DNA of 64,000 bases from Hetaerina americana (GCA_022747635.1 JAKTNV010000023.1:5595848-5659847); one strand, 5' to 3'; numbered from the stretch's first letter, positions 46,010-58,900 are shown. Translations and numbers: made by a program. Notes: a model not told the origin generated them from the sequence alone.

Positions 46010-48395
46010 CGGAACTGATTACCGTAGACATTATTAAGAAATGACGTGCGAGTGTTCTTTATATGTGTTCTTACATTGTTTGTTACTGTCCAAGTTTTTT
46101 ATTCAACACTCCCGTGTTACTTCGACGAAATATCAAATATGTATGTTTGTATATATGTTTACATATATATATATATATATTTATATGTTTATGTATTTAT
46201 TTTTGTATGGGTATATGCATATGTGTATGTTTGTGTACCTGTGGGTGCCTGTCTGTGTCTATGTGTGTGTTCTTGTGTGTGGCCTCTTTCAGGACGAAAA
46301 GCAAACACGCATCGTCTAAAGGGACGTGCAAAATGTCTTTCTCTCAGGCGACCATGGAGGAACAAATTTTGGCATTAGCTGCACAAATTACGAAGTCATC
46401 CCAGACCTTAGCTAATCTACAACAAGCCATTCCAGCGACTCAACCCCCAGTAGTACCTACCGTTGCTGCCCAGCGACCAGCCACCACATCGGGCCTGGAC
46501 ACTCCGCAAGACTCGGAGGGACTGCAGCTACTTACTTTGATAAGGAATAATTTATCATCGCTGCGCCTCAAGCCACGTGGCATCCAGGAGGCAGAATTCA
46601 TTCTTCATGTATATGCAGAGTAGAAACACCTATCAACTCCCCTACAAAGCTTCGTTTACAACAGGCTAAGGCTTCGGCTGACTGTGGCTACATACGGATG
46701 GCCAGATGCCCTCCGATCGACACCAACAGTACCGGCCTTAATCCTTCGACTACTTTGGGATACCAGCCGCCACTTCAGCGACAATCAGAGCAACGCCCAG
46801 CACAGCCCTTTCGACAAAACCTTGGCAGGGGCGGAGATCCTCAGTGGGACCGCGGCTGTAGTCCCTCTGAAGGCCCCACCTCGGCCAAATCGCTGAGCAT
46901 GTCTTTCCGTGTCTGAGGAAGTCACGCTCCGGTGGCGCGACTCGGAAGTCGGAATCATCGTTCCGAGGTGCATCAAGAGCGCATTCAAGTGTTTTCTCAT
47001 TCCTAAGGCCACTGGTGGTGCGCGCCCTATTTACTACCTGCCCCCATGGACCAAATTCCATAAAATGCCCAAGTTCTTTTTAATGGTCCCAGAAAGAGCC
47101 ATTTCCATCATTCCGGAAAACGCAAATTTAGAAAAAGTACACCTTATAATTGCGTTTTGTGGAATCCAAGTTCAAGTCCAACATTGGAAATTTTATGGTT
47201 TTCCCTATCGAGAAATTACGTATGCATTTTCCCGACTACCAATGGGATATTCACTGTCCCCCGCCATCTTACAAAGATAGGCATAAGATATTACAACCTT
47301 TGTCTCTAAAAAATTCAGTCTCAAGATCATATGCTATTTAGATGACTGGCATATGTAACATTTTGCACATATTCCATCATTGAATATTTAGACAAGGAAT
47401 TCGGTGGGAAATTAACAATCGGAAATCAGTAACTATCTTGACTCACAGCCTTAAATGCCGAGGTGTGTCAATTGATGCAAAGACACGCTCAGTGCAACGG
47501 ACTCCAGCTTCCAGAAAAAGAGTGCGTACTGTGATCCCCTTAATACCACGTTTAAGAGCGGTTAATGTCTCACAAGCCGCTGGCTTTCTCGTACGAGTGT
47601 GCTGGATCTTGCGTTTACCCACCTTCCTTTTTCTCAAGAGTCTCAGCGAGATACCACCTGGTGGATGCATTTGCAAGAGAGTGAAATATTCAACCGTGAA
47701 ATGTCATTACCCCGTGTCAAAGAAGCCCAAACTGTGTTCTCCACGCCAGTGTATTGTCGCCATTGAAGAGTGGGAGCTGTCGCAGTCTTCCCGATCCCGG
47801 AACCCAGCTCAATCAACTCCGGCGAGTGCTTCGCGGCTCTCAAAGACCTGAAGATGACCTTCGACCTGCTCCGCCATTTGAAATGAACTGATGTGCTAAT
47901 GAATATGTTCATAGACAATACCGCTGCTCTGTACTCCTTGAAAAGGGGCAGAGATGTAACATTTCTTGTAAACCCTATCTTAATGCCAAAGTTCCCGTCA
48001 TTTATAATAAAATAAGGCCAGTCACACCCAGTGACCTGGTCCCTGATCCCCACTGACCCAATTCCTGCAAACGGGCCCTCACTGGCCATGCATTCCCCCT
48101 TGATATATCCCCCCCTGAAGTTTCCCGTGCCTCCTTCCTGCTTCTGGCCACGGATTCCCGATGCTCATCTGCGTGTCCAAAACCAACGAGCTGACTCCGC
48201 CCGCAATTTATACCCTGCCGACGCAATATGGCGACGCGGGTTGGTTTTTTCTGCGCGTGTTTGTGTCTGCCTCTGTGTCACTTTGTATGCGAGTGTGTTT
48301 CTGTTAGTGTTTGGGTGTATTTGTGTAAATATGTGTTTGTGTATTTTCAATGGTCTGTTTAGGGGAAATGGTTTAAGCACTGATAGACAGTAAAT
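46010..48395 (+). mobile_element. DIRS-like retroelement, copy B (decayed)
   Basis: Better preserved than copy A. The gag-like ORF starts at 46333 (MSFSQATMEEQILALAAQIT) and runs open to 46623. The RT frame 46909-47280 contains 'KCFLIPKATGGARPIYYLPP' and 'REITYAFSRLPMGYSLSPAI', the standard RT fingers and palm blocks. YLDDW follows in another frame at about 47333. A thumb/connection part reads 'IDAKTRSVQRTPASRKRVR' (47475-47520). RNase H-like blocks follow around 47820-47940, and an 'NPAD-PSR'-like end near 48055-48090. A stop right after gag (46621) and frameshifts make it inactive. The family call is tentative, as for copy A. Confidence 0.68.
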
Positions 48396-48397
48396 AT

Positions 48398-48655
48398 TGG
48401 AAGTCAGGCGTCCTGTCCCACGTTGAGGGACTCTAAACTCGACTAAAACCTCCGGTCTTTTTGGGGACTTGTGTCCTCTCCCGCGGTACCGCTTGTGGCT
48501 CATGGCTTCGCGGGAGAGACCATTGGCCGTAGCTGTTCCTCTTGCATCTGGAAGCTACGTTTCATCCCCGGTCGTTCGCCTACTTCAGCTGCCTATTGTT
48601 CCGGTGTTGTCCTCTTTCTGGCGCGCTCTGTACGACGAATATTTTGGTACAAATT
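48398..48655 (+). repeat. Dispersed repeat shared with 21369-21700
   Basis: Starts 'gcgtcctgtcccacg' and matches 21425-21690 at roughly 75%. Absent from copy A, where the DIRS-like element is followed by unrelated sequence at 6020-6085. Confidence 0.55.
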
Positions 48656-48870
48656 GAGAATTTTGGTGCGAATTCCGGGGCGACCCGGTTATGCTCAAAT
48701 CATTGATAAATATCGAATGGCACGAGCCAATCGATATGTTTAGGTCCTCAGCAACTTCTCTGACGGTGATTCGACGATTGGCCAATACCAGTTTCTTCAC
48801 TTCATCTATGTTTCCTTCTTTTATTGAACTGTTTGGGCTCCCACCACGCTCTTCGTTTTATCGTTTTATT
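48600..48870 (-). mobile_element. Mariner transposase helix-turn-helix fragment
   Basis: The minus-strand frame 'KKLVLANRRITVREVAEDLN' and 'ISIGSCHSIFINDL' is the second DNA-binding helix-turn-helix of mariner transposases (usually VxxLVxENRRITIREVAEELxISxGSCxxI). It is followed, with frameshifts, by 'EFAPKFS'. Fragment only; no inverted repeats were seen. Confidence 0.8.
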
Positions 48871-48929
48871 TGAAAGGACTCAGTCCAACCAATATAAAAT
48901 CTGAACTGGATGAGTCTGCTCCTTCGTTT

Positions 48930-49290
48930 ACAATTGTAAAATATTGTGTAGCTGATTTTAAACGAGGCCATACGGGATATCGGACGGGCATCGCATTGGT
49001 CGACCAAATTCAGTGACGACTCCAGAAAGGGTGAAGAAAATCCTTCAAGTGATACTAGATGATGGATGACTGAATTTGCACAGCTAGCAGGCATTTGAAA
49101 AAGTGCGGTAAATCGCATATCAATTGAATATTTGGACATGAGAAAGCTGTTTGCAAGTGGGGTGTGCGTTTGCTCACACTCGAGCCAAACCAGTGTCTTA
49201 CAAATGCTTCAATTGTGTTGGTTCCCTCAACCGCACCGCCATAAACCGTTGCGGTGGATTGCGGGCTACTTGGTTGGTATAAAAAGTATC
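48930..49290 (+). mobile_element. Mariner transposase fragment, copy B, divergent from the previous one
   Basis: The plus strand reads 'ADFKRGHT', then 'GRPNSVTTPERVKKI' and 'VILDDG', then 'RISIEYLDMRKL'. This is the N-terminal half of a different mariner lineage. Its N-terminus abuts that of the minus-strand fragment at 48600-48870, so the two are arranged back to back. The right part matches copy A 6085-6270; the left part is missing there. Confidence 0.7.
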
Positions 49291-49777
49291 TGGAAAATGT
49301 CGGTAAAATAATTTATTTCAGATACAATTATAATTCCTTGCAATTCTCCAAAGTAAATATCATAAGCGTAGGAACACTTTCGCCAGCAGCTTTTCCACGA
49401 TTCGAAAGTTCCCTGGCAAGCGGATTCCGGAACGTTCCTAAAGATACGGGGCGTGAAAGTGCTTGTAAGATTTTTTGATGGCACTTAGGGTCCCATTGTG
49501 GTTCCCTTTATGGGAGGATTTCACTGGAAACTGGATAGCCGAGACCGTAACCTTGATTGGAACAAGGTTGAAAAGGGGGCGTGGGAAGAAAACAAAGTTA
49601 CAAGTTAGGGGTGGGACATGGTGCACACACTAGGTCACTTGGGTGTGTTTAAGAAACAGCGAATCCCGTTTGCCTGTATCACACACCAAAAAGACAAAAT
49701 AAATAATAAAAATTAAAATAAAAACTTGCAACCGCTCGATAACTAGTGTGTGTTAGTAATAACAGCACTCCCGTGAA

Positions 49778-50230
49778 TCGCAATTACACACACACACTCA
49801 GGGTTTACAAGCAGCCCTCCTGTCAATGACCCGCCAATCACACAGATTGGCGGGTCACTGACATAGGAGGACTGTGCCAAGTAACAAAACAGGACGGACC
49901 TACGCAAATAAGCAACCACTCGGGTGTGTGAGACCTTTGTGAATCGCATTCATACACACACTCAGGGTTTACAAGGATGCCTCCTATGTCAGTGACCCGC
50001 TAATCACTCAATTGACTAACGCCCTCCGCCACACGCCCTTGCGGCGGCTTGCGGGGTATTATGTAGACGTAGACGTAAACAAATAAAACAGATGCGCGCA
50101 CGCTGTTGCTTATTGACACAATCACTCAGGTGTGGTTTTTAAAACAGTGACCTTTGCGATTCACAAGTACTCACTCTTTTAGGGTTTACCATGATTCCTC
50201 CTTTTTCAGGGACCCGTCAATCACTCAAAC
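49778..50230. repeat. Minisatellite-like block, copy B, with one inverted unit
   Basis: Direct units lie near 49790-49840, 49960-50015 and 50170-50225 (core 'cagggtttac', 'cctcctatgtcag', 'gacccgccaatcac'). Between the first two, 49845-49874 is the same core in reverse orientation, giving an imperfect hairpin of about 28-base arms with loop 49840-49844. The tail of repeat X is inserted, inverted, at about 50020-50075. Confidence 0.65.
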
Positions 50231-50267
50231 AAAAACAGAAAAAAAAGAAAATAGGTTACGCGGGTAG

Positions 50268-51130
50268 CTAAGTGCCTAGAGAAAGCCTGACACCAGGTAT
50301 TCCGCATGCCAAGCAGGCATCTTCTGAGGGGAATGCATATACCGTTAGGGGGGTTAGGAGGAACGGGTCATTGGGAAGAGAAGGGGGGGGGGAAATTAAA
50401 CTCGTGATTGGACGACTGAGAGGGGGTGGGGAGATTAGACAGTCCAATGGGAGTATTGTAGGTTCAGAGAGGAGGGGGTGGGGGGAAGAAAACAGCGAAC
50501 TGTAATCGTGGATAAGGGGGAGGGGAAGTTTTTGCGGTTGGTGTTCTAATAAGTGGAGGGGGAAGAAAGGGGGGTGGGTGGGAGCACGGAGATAATTGGA
50601 TGGTGGTGCCTCTCTATTTAAAAGACAATTGGAAGACTTCCAAAGTTTGGTGGGCGGGCGCATGGTATGGTTAGTGAAGAGGGGAGAGGAAATTGGAGGT
50701 TGGAAGAGGAGTTTGTGAGTTACCTGCGTCATCAGAGGAAAAAGGTAAGATGCAAGGGGTCCTTGGTCTCCGTTCATGATATTGGTACCGCTCTTTTTTA
50801 TTTGGATGCCATGATAATTACTGTCATGTAGTCTGGGGCATTTGTAAGGAGTTTAATGTCGTTAATTGTGATGTTATGTCCTTCAAAGAGATTGTGTTGG
50901 GCAATGGAGGATTTGTGGAAGTTCCCCAACCTGATACAAGCGGCATGTTCTTCAGAACGTGTGACTAGGTTCTTCTGGTCTGTCCTATGTACGAGGAATT
51001 GCATTGTAGGCATGAAATTTGGTATATACTAGATCTGAGAAGGGGTTCCATGGGATCTTTTGGATTTCCAAGTAATCGTTTTAGTTTCTTATTGGATGAG
51101 AACGATGGATATTTAGTTAGTTATGTTTCT
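50268..51130 (-). mobile_element. Penelope-like element, endonuclease half, copy B
   Basis: The minus frame 'KNLVTRSEEHAACIRLGNFH' and 'HNITINDIKLLTNAPDYM' matches 7213-7770 of copy A. The YIG motif is damaged by a small deletion near 50975. The reverse-transcriptase half is absent: similarity to A stops at 51130 and resumes at 51891, after the end of the PLE in A. Confidence 0.75.
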
Positions 51131-51890
51131 AAATGCCCAATAATCAACCCCGTGGAAACATTTTTGTTTGATTTGTTTTGATTGAGATTTTCACCTTGAA
51201 GCCAAAGAGGGGGGTGTTGGCACTTTTCATGGTGAAATGAGAAAAATAAAAATTTATAAAAATGGAATAAATGCCTTTGGAACACCTCAAACATTCACAT
51301 CAAAAGAAAAGATTGACTTTTTATGCACAATTTTTGGAAATATGGGCTCTTTTACAAACAAAGAAAATTGAACTGATGCATTAATTGTGGTTTTTTCTTG
51401 TCTTAGAGAATGATTTCTACAGTGCAGCTACCACCCAAATTACGAAGAGGATTCCAATGGACATTCGTATTCCGAATGCACTCGTGTTATCGAGTCACCC
51501 TCAAAAATATATAATCCCCGTCCTCACCTCCCTGGAAATGAAACGGCTAAATGCCGACCGAGCGATCTGCATGCCCCGATGTCTTGTTATTGCATGCCAC
51601 TCATTCCAACTTATTGAATAGAATATGACGTCCATTTATCCTACATGATATGCAACAAGAAACGGACGTGTGAAGCGCCTTTCACCAGCTAAACAGGCGC
51701 ACAATAACACTCGTCATTTGCCTGAGCGAATATCAGATTCTTTAGGGCTCAAATATTACACTTTTATTGTGAATAACTTATTTTGTCATGACTTAAAATA
51801 GCCTTTCGCTCCTAAAAGCGAGTAAACGCTAATATTTACATCTTTTGCCCCTTAAAATATGAAATAGCCCATATGGACTTATTGTTTGTG
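51131..51890. other. Copy B-specific segment, nothing recognised
   Basis: Replaces the PLE RT part found in copy A. The plus frame 51385-51621 has no known domain. Confidence 0.5.
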
Positions 51891-54060
51891 TTCGGTGCTT
51901 ACAACTGGAACCCTGGTTTCTCAGAGCTAATGATACAGCAAGCCGACATATGCTCATATCCAGCTCTGCTCTGAATGAGCAATTACACAGTTTGCTATTG
52001 GGGGAACTTGGTAATATTTTGGAATTGTAAATATTTTATGATTTAATTTTAGTTTTCTTAGTGTTTAATCCTATAAATATAAACTAAATTTGGGCTTAAT
52101 AATATTAACAATGATGTATTGTCGCCGTACTCTCATATTATTACTGCATGTATGATAAAGAAAACAATTGAAAACGGAATGGAACGCACAACCAATTCAC
52201 TGTTAAAATAGAGTTAATATTGAAAATCATAAGTTATGTACGCTCAAATAAAAAAAGTAATAAGTAAAGAATCAGATTCTATGAAAGGTAAAACTAATAT
52301 AGTAGAAAGAGTAATATCATTAGTACCTATCATTTATCATTCAGTCCGGTATTCTCGGAAGCGTTAAATCTCTTTTTCTCAGAATGCTGATACCATGAAG
52401 ACGGTGTTTATGATATTCATTCTGTATCTCACACACTGACTCTTAAATGGCTGCAAACTCTTAGTTGATCGGATATATAAAGATGGGCCATCTGCAAATC
52501 TTGTCACTCATATCAGTTTACTATCACCTTTCATCATCGTGTAACATTAATCAGACTACAAGTTTGGAAAATCGATCTAAAATTAGCAGCCCAATCATTC
52601 TAACATTCCCACCAAGTTTACATCTTTGAATATTTAACTTATTTATTCCGAGTCATGTATTGATTTCTAAATATGTCGCCTCTCTTAACATAATGGATTA
52701 TATGTCTTGCAATGCATTCATTTCCGTCCAGTAACTGTCAAATACTTTCTTAAAATAATTAAAAAATGACAATGGCAGTATAACAGTAGAGCAACACATA
52801 GGAAAAAATAAATGATTGCAAGAAATTTTTAAAATGATAATAGGAAAATAAAAACAAATCATCCCTTGGCAATTTTGAATAATGAATTCACCAATACTAA
52901 AATGCTTAAAGAGAAATATATTCAAAGGCTTTGACACCAAATTTTGCGATGATGTTTTCTTCATAAATGGACAATTATTATTTGTACTGAGGAGATCAAG
53001 AGCGAGGCAATTATGCTCAACTTGACTCTTGGGAAGGATAGTGACACTTCACTTATAGGCAAGCAGTAGTAATATTCAGTTGATTTTCGAGAAAACGGTT
53101 TTCATTAATGAACTCTGCTATCTATGAAGACTTCTGGAGTACTCTTTAAACTTTCATAGCAATGAAAACTAAAAAAAATTCCAATCCACTCTCTTTTAAG
53201 GGAAGATAGAGCCAAATAGTAAGTACTGTGTTGCCTAGCAATAGATTAGGAATATGGAGAAGGAAAAATTAGTTTGGTTTAGGTTTTAGCCTCATTGCAT
53301 CAAAAATTGAAATGTAGGTTTGAGAGCCAATGCAAAAAAAGGACAATGAGCATTAACCAAAGGGGCATCAATGTGGAGATTAAAAATTGAAGCATCAGAT
53401 ATATATTCATAACACATCAATAACCATGAACATAATATAACATTGCTATTAGCAAGGAATTAGTCATTAAGGTGAAAATGTCATTTTTCTACTGGTCTTA
53501 TAAATACAGCGAATTGTTTCTGCTAAAAGTTTTGAGAGAATTATTTTGTTCCATTAAGCATACTATTATGAGGTATTTCAGTCAATCAAGTAACCAAAAA
53601 AATCAACAACGTTTATCCAATATGTCTGTAGAAGACATTAAATTTTCTTGTATACATGAAGGCACATGGAATACAGTTTCAAACTTTGCAACATTTTTCT
53701 TGAAATGGTTGAAGATAGTTAAAAATTGATGTTATATTCTAAGAGTTCATGTGATATATACATAGGAAGTGCTCTTTTCCCCGTACCTCCTGTTGCACTG
53801 GGTATCCTTGGAAACATGTCCATAAATCTTATTTTCACTGCCCTTTTCATTATGATAATATAATGTTAGGTAACTGGGAGTATGAGTAGGATGCAAAGAA
53901 AAAGAGAGTATTGAGTGGCTCATGTCTGAATAATAAATTCATTTTCACCAAATAACTCCATACCAGATTACTCTTAATCATTTACCTTAATGATAAAGGA
54001 ACTTGGTTGGTACAGATATCATTTAACTCAGGATTTTGATATTTGATACAGTTTAGATGA
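51891..54060. other. Downstream flank of the fibulin-like gene
   Basis: Blocks 51891-51960, 52090-52400 and 53770-54060 match copy A; 52400-53760 is largely specific to B. AT-rich, with no gene recognised. The part nearest 54080 is probably 3' UTR or just beyond the polyadenylation site. Confidence 0.55.
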
Positions 54061-54073
54061 ATGCTGCATAAAA

Positions 54074-54079
54074 TTTATT
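54074..54079 (-). promoter_or_regulatory. Candidate polyadenylation signal AATAAA
   Basis: On the minus strand AATAAA lies about 170 bases after the stop codon of the fibulin-like terminal exon. The same hexamer is kept at the matching place of copy A (near 12690). It is chosen by sequence and position only. Confidence 0.45.
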
Positions 54080-54248
54080 CTGAACATTTGGAAATTCAGC
54101 ATTGTTTACAAATTAAACTTGTGTCACACTAATATTTAAATAGTTTTTCCATTTTCTTAAAACATCAACTAAAATTTATGCTCCAGGAAATTTCCACCAG
54201 GGATTATTGGTCATCTACTGCAATTTTTCAAAATTTGAAATTCAAATC

Positions 54249-54657
54249 TCAAAACTCATAGCGAGACACATAAATAAAGATTTTTGCAACATAGGAACCT
54301 CCAATGAGACCATTATGATACACTTCCATTGATAGCTGTAGCTCTATTTCTTGTGGCCCAATGATTGGCCTGACCAAGGAAATGACAGCTTGATTAAACG
54401 CTGTGCGACGCAACTTGAAGAATTCTTTGTGGGCGTGAGAAATGCCAGGTTCAGCTTTAGCATTAATCATATCAAAATGAAACTGTACGTTTTTGGTGCT
54501 ATACAATGAACCAGTCATTGTAAACAAATCAAGTTGACCAGAAGGTGGAATGGGTATATTAGACACAAAGGAGATGAAATTGTATGCATATGTGGTTGGT
54601 GATCGGAGGCATTCGATGTCCCCTTCTCTGCAGTATTGAACTGTTCTCTTGCAACGA
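54249..54657 (-). CDS. Fibulin-like gene, terminal exon (fibulin-type C-terminal domain)
   Basis: Last exon of an extracellular-matrix glycoprotein gene. The acceptor 'cttatttacag' precedes the exon at 54657. One base completes the split codon from exon 60533-60659, giving N-R-C-K. About 135 residues follow, then TGA at 54249-54251. The first residues 'RCKRTVQYCREGDIECL' carry the last cysteine of the preceding EGF domain and the two cysteines that open a fibulin C-terminal domain. The remainder has the family's pattern of beta-strands and ends 'GPQEIELQLSMEVY', 'GGSYVAKIFIYVSRYEF', close to the fibulin-1-type ending (FVAKxFxFVS). The length is normal for this domain, which in fibulins mediates matrix interactions. 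Hemicentin has a related C-terminus and is the alternative. A decayed duplicate lies at 12886-13110. Confidence 0.85.
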
Positions 54658-55784
54658 CTGTAAATAAGAATAAGAGAATGAGTATTTTGAAAGTCAAAAA
54701 GGGAATCATTAACCTTCAAAATTGAAATAAATCACACTAAGAAAGCCGACTTTTTCTACCTAAATGGTATTATAGACATGATTCTTCGAGTCAGGGCTGG
54801 AATCCCTCCAGAGTTTCCTCTACCCTGCTGGGGAATATTTGTGGGAATGCATGCACATTGCACACCCCAGCCAAGTCCAGCAGGTGGAGCAAAACATTAG
54901 CCTCGATCTAATTCTCATGCAAGATATCAAATAATCATTCTTTCAAAACCTGAGGAAAATTCATTCATGAATAAATTTCATGAATGAGAAGCATTTGAAA
55001 TTAAGCATGAAGGATGTGGAGTATGCAAAAATTTCAGGGAATTCTTAGTGTGACTACCTTATTCTAATACAACATGGAATTTTTAAATTTTCAAGTATTT
55101 TAAATCTTTATATTGAAAAAATACTTTTACATAAAACTAAAACGTTTATGACACTATAAAACAGCTTATTGGACAATGGATTATTTCTATGCCTAAATAC
55201 CTAGATAAGAAATACTTCTGAAAAACAATAAGAACCCTTATGGATACTGAACTCATCACCTGATAGCCAGGGGCTGACAGAGGGAGTTAAAAGTAGTCAG
55301 AGCTGCATAATGTGGACTCTGAATTTCCATTCCACGATGATCCAATGGTGGCGTGGGGTGTCCAAGAAGAGAGTAGCTGGAGCAAGGAGGGAGAGCAAAA
55401 GTGGGGTGGAAGTGGGAGGAGAGAGGGGAAGAGGGGGAGAGGGATGGGAAGAGTGGCAGTCATTATGTTGGGTTTTAAGGGTGAAATGTGACCAATGGAG
55501 ATTTAATACTTTGCTTGTGGGGATACAGGTTTCTCCCAGCTCCTGAGGTAATTTGAAGAATAATATGTTCCTTGAGTCCATATAGACACATTTGGGTTTG
55601 TTTATCTTCAAGGAAAGCAACCTACCTTGGGTTCTTGAAAAGATATATTCCGTTATTTTTGTACCCAACAACCTCCATCACTGCAATGAATCGTGATGTA
55701 CTTATTAACGAGACTTCATTGGAGCGAGATTGAGACTTTATAGTCCCATCTTCCACCTAAACTCTGCATATTACATTAAAGATA

Positions 55785-55895
55785 ACTACAAACACCTAAC
55801 CCCTAGGTGGAGGAAAACCCACCTACACGGAAATCGAACCTGCGATCTCTGAGTTGGTAGGAGAGGACATAACCCCATTTACACCGAGGCCCGCA
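55785..55895 (-). mobile_element. tRNA-derived SINE (type 1), copy B
   Basis: Counterpart of 13757-13885. Box B on the minus strand (near 55845) and the 'gtgggttttcct' tail are retained, with more substitutions than in copy A. Confidence 0.6.
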
Positions 55896-56069
55896 ACTTA
55901 GGGAATCTGAAGGATTTACGAACCATTTTTTTTGAAGCTGCGAATGCGAATTAATAATATATATTGCAAAGAAAGGATACAAATAATTTGAAGTATAAAA
56001 GCATGGAGGAATTAATATGAAAGCTTGGGTGGGTACCGAAGTAACACAGGCAGACTAATCGGCTTGGTG

Positions 56070-56780
56070 AAGACGCTATGTCTATTTCCCCTAGTATGAC
56101 TAGTAGGGGGGTTATGATATTTACATAAAATTATGGTTCGACAAGGTCGCAAGAAACGTAAACTTGAGACAAGTAGCCGAACTCTAGATCGTGTTTATGC
56201 ATGGATCCTCTGGTTTCGAATCCTAGTTGCAGTGACCGACGTGGAAACCAAAACAGCGTCTCCTCGACTCTAACCCCATCAGGCTCGCTGAGGAGACTTC
56301 CATTCTCTCCGGATGAGAGATTTCCCCTGGGCCTTCTTCCTTTAGATTTCCAACAAGATCGTACACACAAATGCAATGAATTCGCAGGGAGTTTTCTTTA
56401 CAATTTGTGTGGACTTCCTGCACTACATGAGGTAGAGAGCGAATTCTCTTGGTCTAACGTGTGCGTGTCATGTGAAAATAAATCTTATCTAGAGCGGCCT
56501 CCAAGTTTTCTTCAAAAAAGATATTTTCCGGTAGAAGGCTCGTGAATTATGACGTGCCGTTAGTCCCGTGGATTGTTGACTCCCTGTTGCTCTGAAGAGT
56601 TTAATTAAAATAATCCTTGATTACAATTTTTCTATGGAAGGGGCTCTGGCCCGCGAAATAAACTTGATAGGATAAACATCCCATTTAATAATTATTAAGT
56701 CTTCTCCCTTTCCGTTTAAGATTCCATCTGGTTTAATTTTACGATTTCATACAGGAATCTTTTGCAATATGGGCCCGTAT
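56070..56780. repeat. Unusually well conserved duplicated block, copy B
   Basis: Partner of 14180-14900; see there. The 81-codon minus frame 56131-56376 differs from its partner at about five residues. Confidence 0.6.
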
Positions 56781-58900
56781 AAAGTACCTTGTATTAAATT
56801 GGCGTGTAGATCCTTATCCCGTAATCCAGTGGCTTCTACTTAGTCACTCGTAATAACGAATTTTTCTTCACTACATTGGATTCATGCCTCTTCGTGATAC
56901 TTATTTGCTCTCTACATACTCTAAAGAGATTCCCGGCCTTCATTCGCAGGCTTTTCCTCTGGGTGATTCCATCACCGTGCGTATTCTTCCACGCTTGAGG
57001 AATAAGTATAATTTTCGCAAAAATCTGACAAAGCCATCTTGATAGTGCTGTGCACAGCTTTCTGGTACAGTGTGGCCACAAGAACACCGACACATCTCAT
57101 CGTGAATTATTTGTGGGAATAACGTGTTTCGCTATCCGACTGAAAGAGAAAGCTAAAGAAGCTAACTAATGATTGAATGAACTTTATAGTGCAGAACAAT
57201 GCAAAGCATCGGCTAATATTGCGAATGCATTAGACTAATGCTCAAACCCACTGCTTGCAAAACTGCTTCTATTGTAATTTTCTGTAAAAATGAAAAAAAA
57301 ACTTGCAAATACGGTTTGTTTATTTCTGAGAAGGTTCGTGTATACTATTCGAACGTATATACAGCCTCCCTTTTCATGATCACTCAAGTAGCTTTGATAC
57401 GCTTCTAGCCACCCTTCCCCTTCTCTCAGTTCCTCCTTTCTAATTTTTATTTTCACCAATCACCTCCTCGCATTATACTTCCCCCCTGTCGCCCCACCAA
57501 TATCACCCTATAGACGTTCAGCCAACTTAACCTTCACACTCGGAGTGAGCACTGCATTCCAACGGCCAAGGCCAACGTTTCCTCCACCGCCAAACGAATT
57601 CAAATTTGGATGTGAAATCCCCTCACTCATATTCTCAATCATCTCGTCAGATGGCAGATGTACCATTGAACGCGAGTTGTCCGTCTATGTCAATTCAGGT
57701 ACTTTTTAGAATGGTCACCAAATATACTGAATCCCCAAAGATCGGCCGAATCCGACTTTGGTGTTCATTCTCATTTTTTAAATGAGACGCTCGACCTTGA
57801 ACACTGGACTGCGCCCCCCTGTGATTCAAGGGTACGACCCCTCCTCCCACTCGTCGTCCTCTCGCCCCCGAGCCGTTTACTTAAGCCCCATCCTACGCCT
57901 TTCGTCCGACGCCTGTGCCCTCTTCCCCCTCAGACACCAAGCGGCCATCTTAAACTCGAGTGTCCCTCAAACCCTTCCGAGGATCCTCCCTTTGTAAGCC
58001 CCGCGTCACCAGAGAGAGGGACTCTACCGTTTGAGTAGCGTGATCGGGGTTCTTGCGACGCAGGGAATGGTATTCTTGCCCAAGGTGAAGGCCATTGCTG
58101 AAAGTGAGTGCCCCTTCGCCAGCCGTGAATAGATTTTCCGCGTTTCCACATGACGGATGCTCAATATTTGAAAATGTTTACAGTTAAAGTGAGAGACGTG
58201 TTCCTTAGGACAAGGCGGGTGAGCGGCTCAATTTTATGATGTTTTAGTAAATGCGATGACATCGGATTGTACGTGCTCGTAACTATCATTCAAGTAAATT
58301 GTCCTTGCTGCTGATTTTAATTTAAAATTTGGAGTACTGCGATGAGGTTGGTTGTTGGTTAAGTATGCGTTTGTTTAAACGGTATTAATTTCGTGATGTA
58401 GTCTTACTTTTTCTTCCCGTTGCAGGTGAAAAGTGCTGGATGTGTTTCCCTTCTAACGGTTTCCCTCCGTTTCTGTTTCTTCGTAATCAGCCGATTATAT
58501 TTCAATCTCAACATTTTAACATTTTCCCTCATCTCCCTCGTCCATATTCCCCCTCGTCATCTCCGTTTGACATTTCACGAAGGTACATGCTTCCTCTCAA
58601 AAACAGGACTCAAGAAAACCATATCATTGCTTCTGTAAAATTCTTAAATCTTTTAATGGAGCATTTAGAGCAAAGTTCATTTTATTGGCAGCCTCAAATA
58701 TAGCTGCATTACCTTCCCCTTCCTTTTCTTCGAACATTCAAATATCAGAAAGTCTCCACATAACCGCTCTACAGCAAATAGTAAGTCATCTCTTTATTGC
58801 AGTGATGGTCAGATGTTTGCCTAAGGCATAAGAGGCATGAATGTCTGGTAACGCCTCTCCCTTCTGCCTTACCTGCGTTGATACGCGAAAACGACCATGT

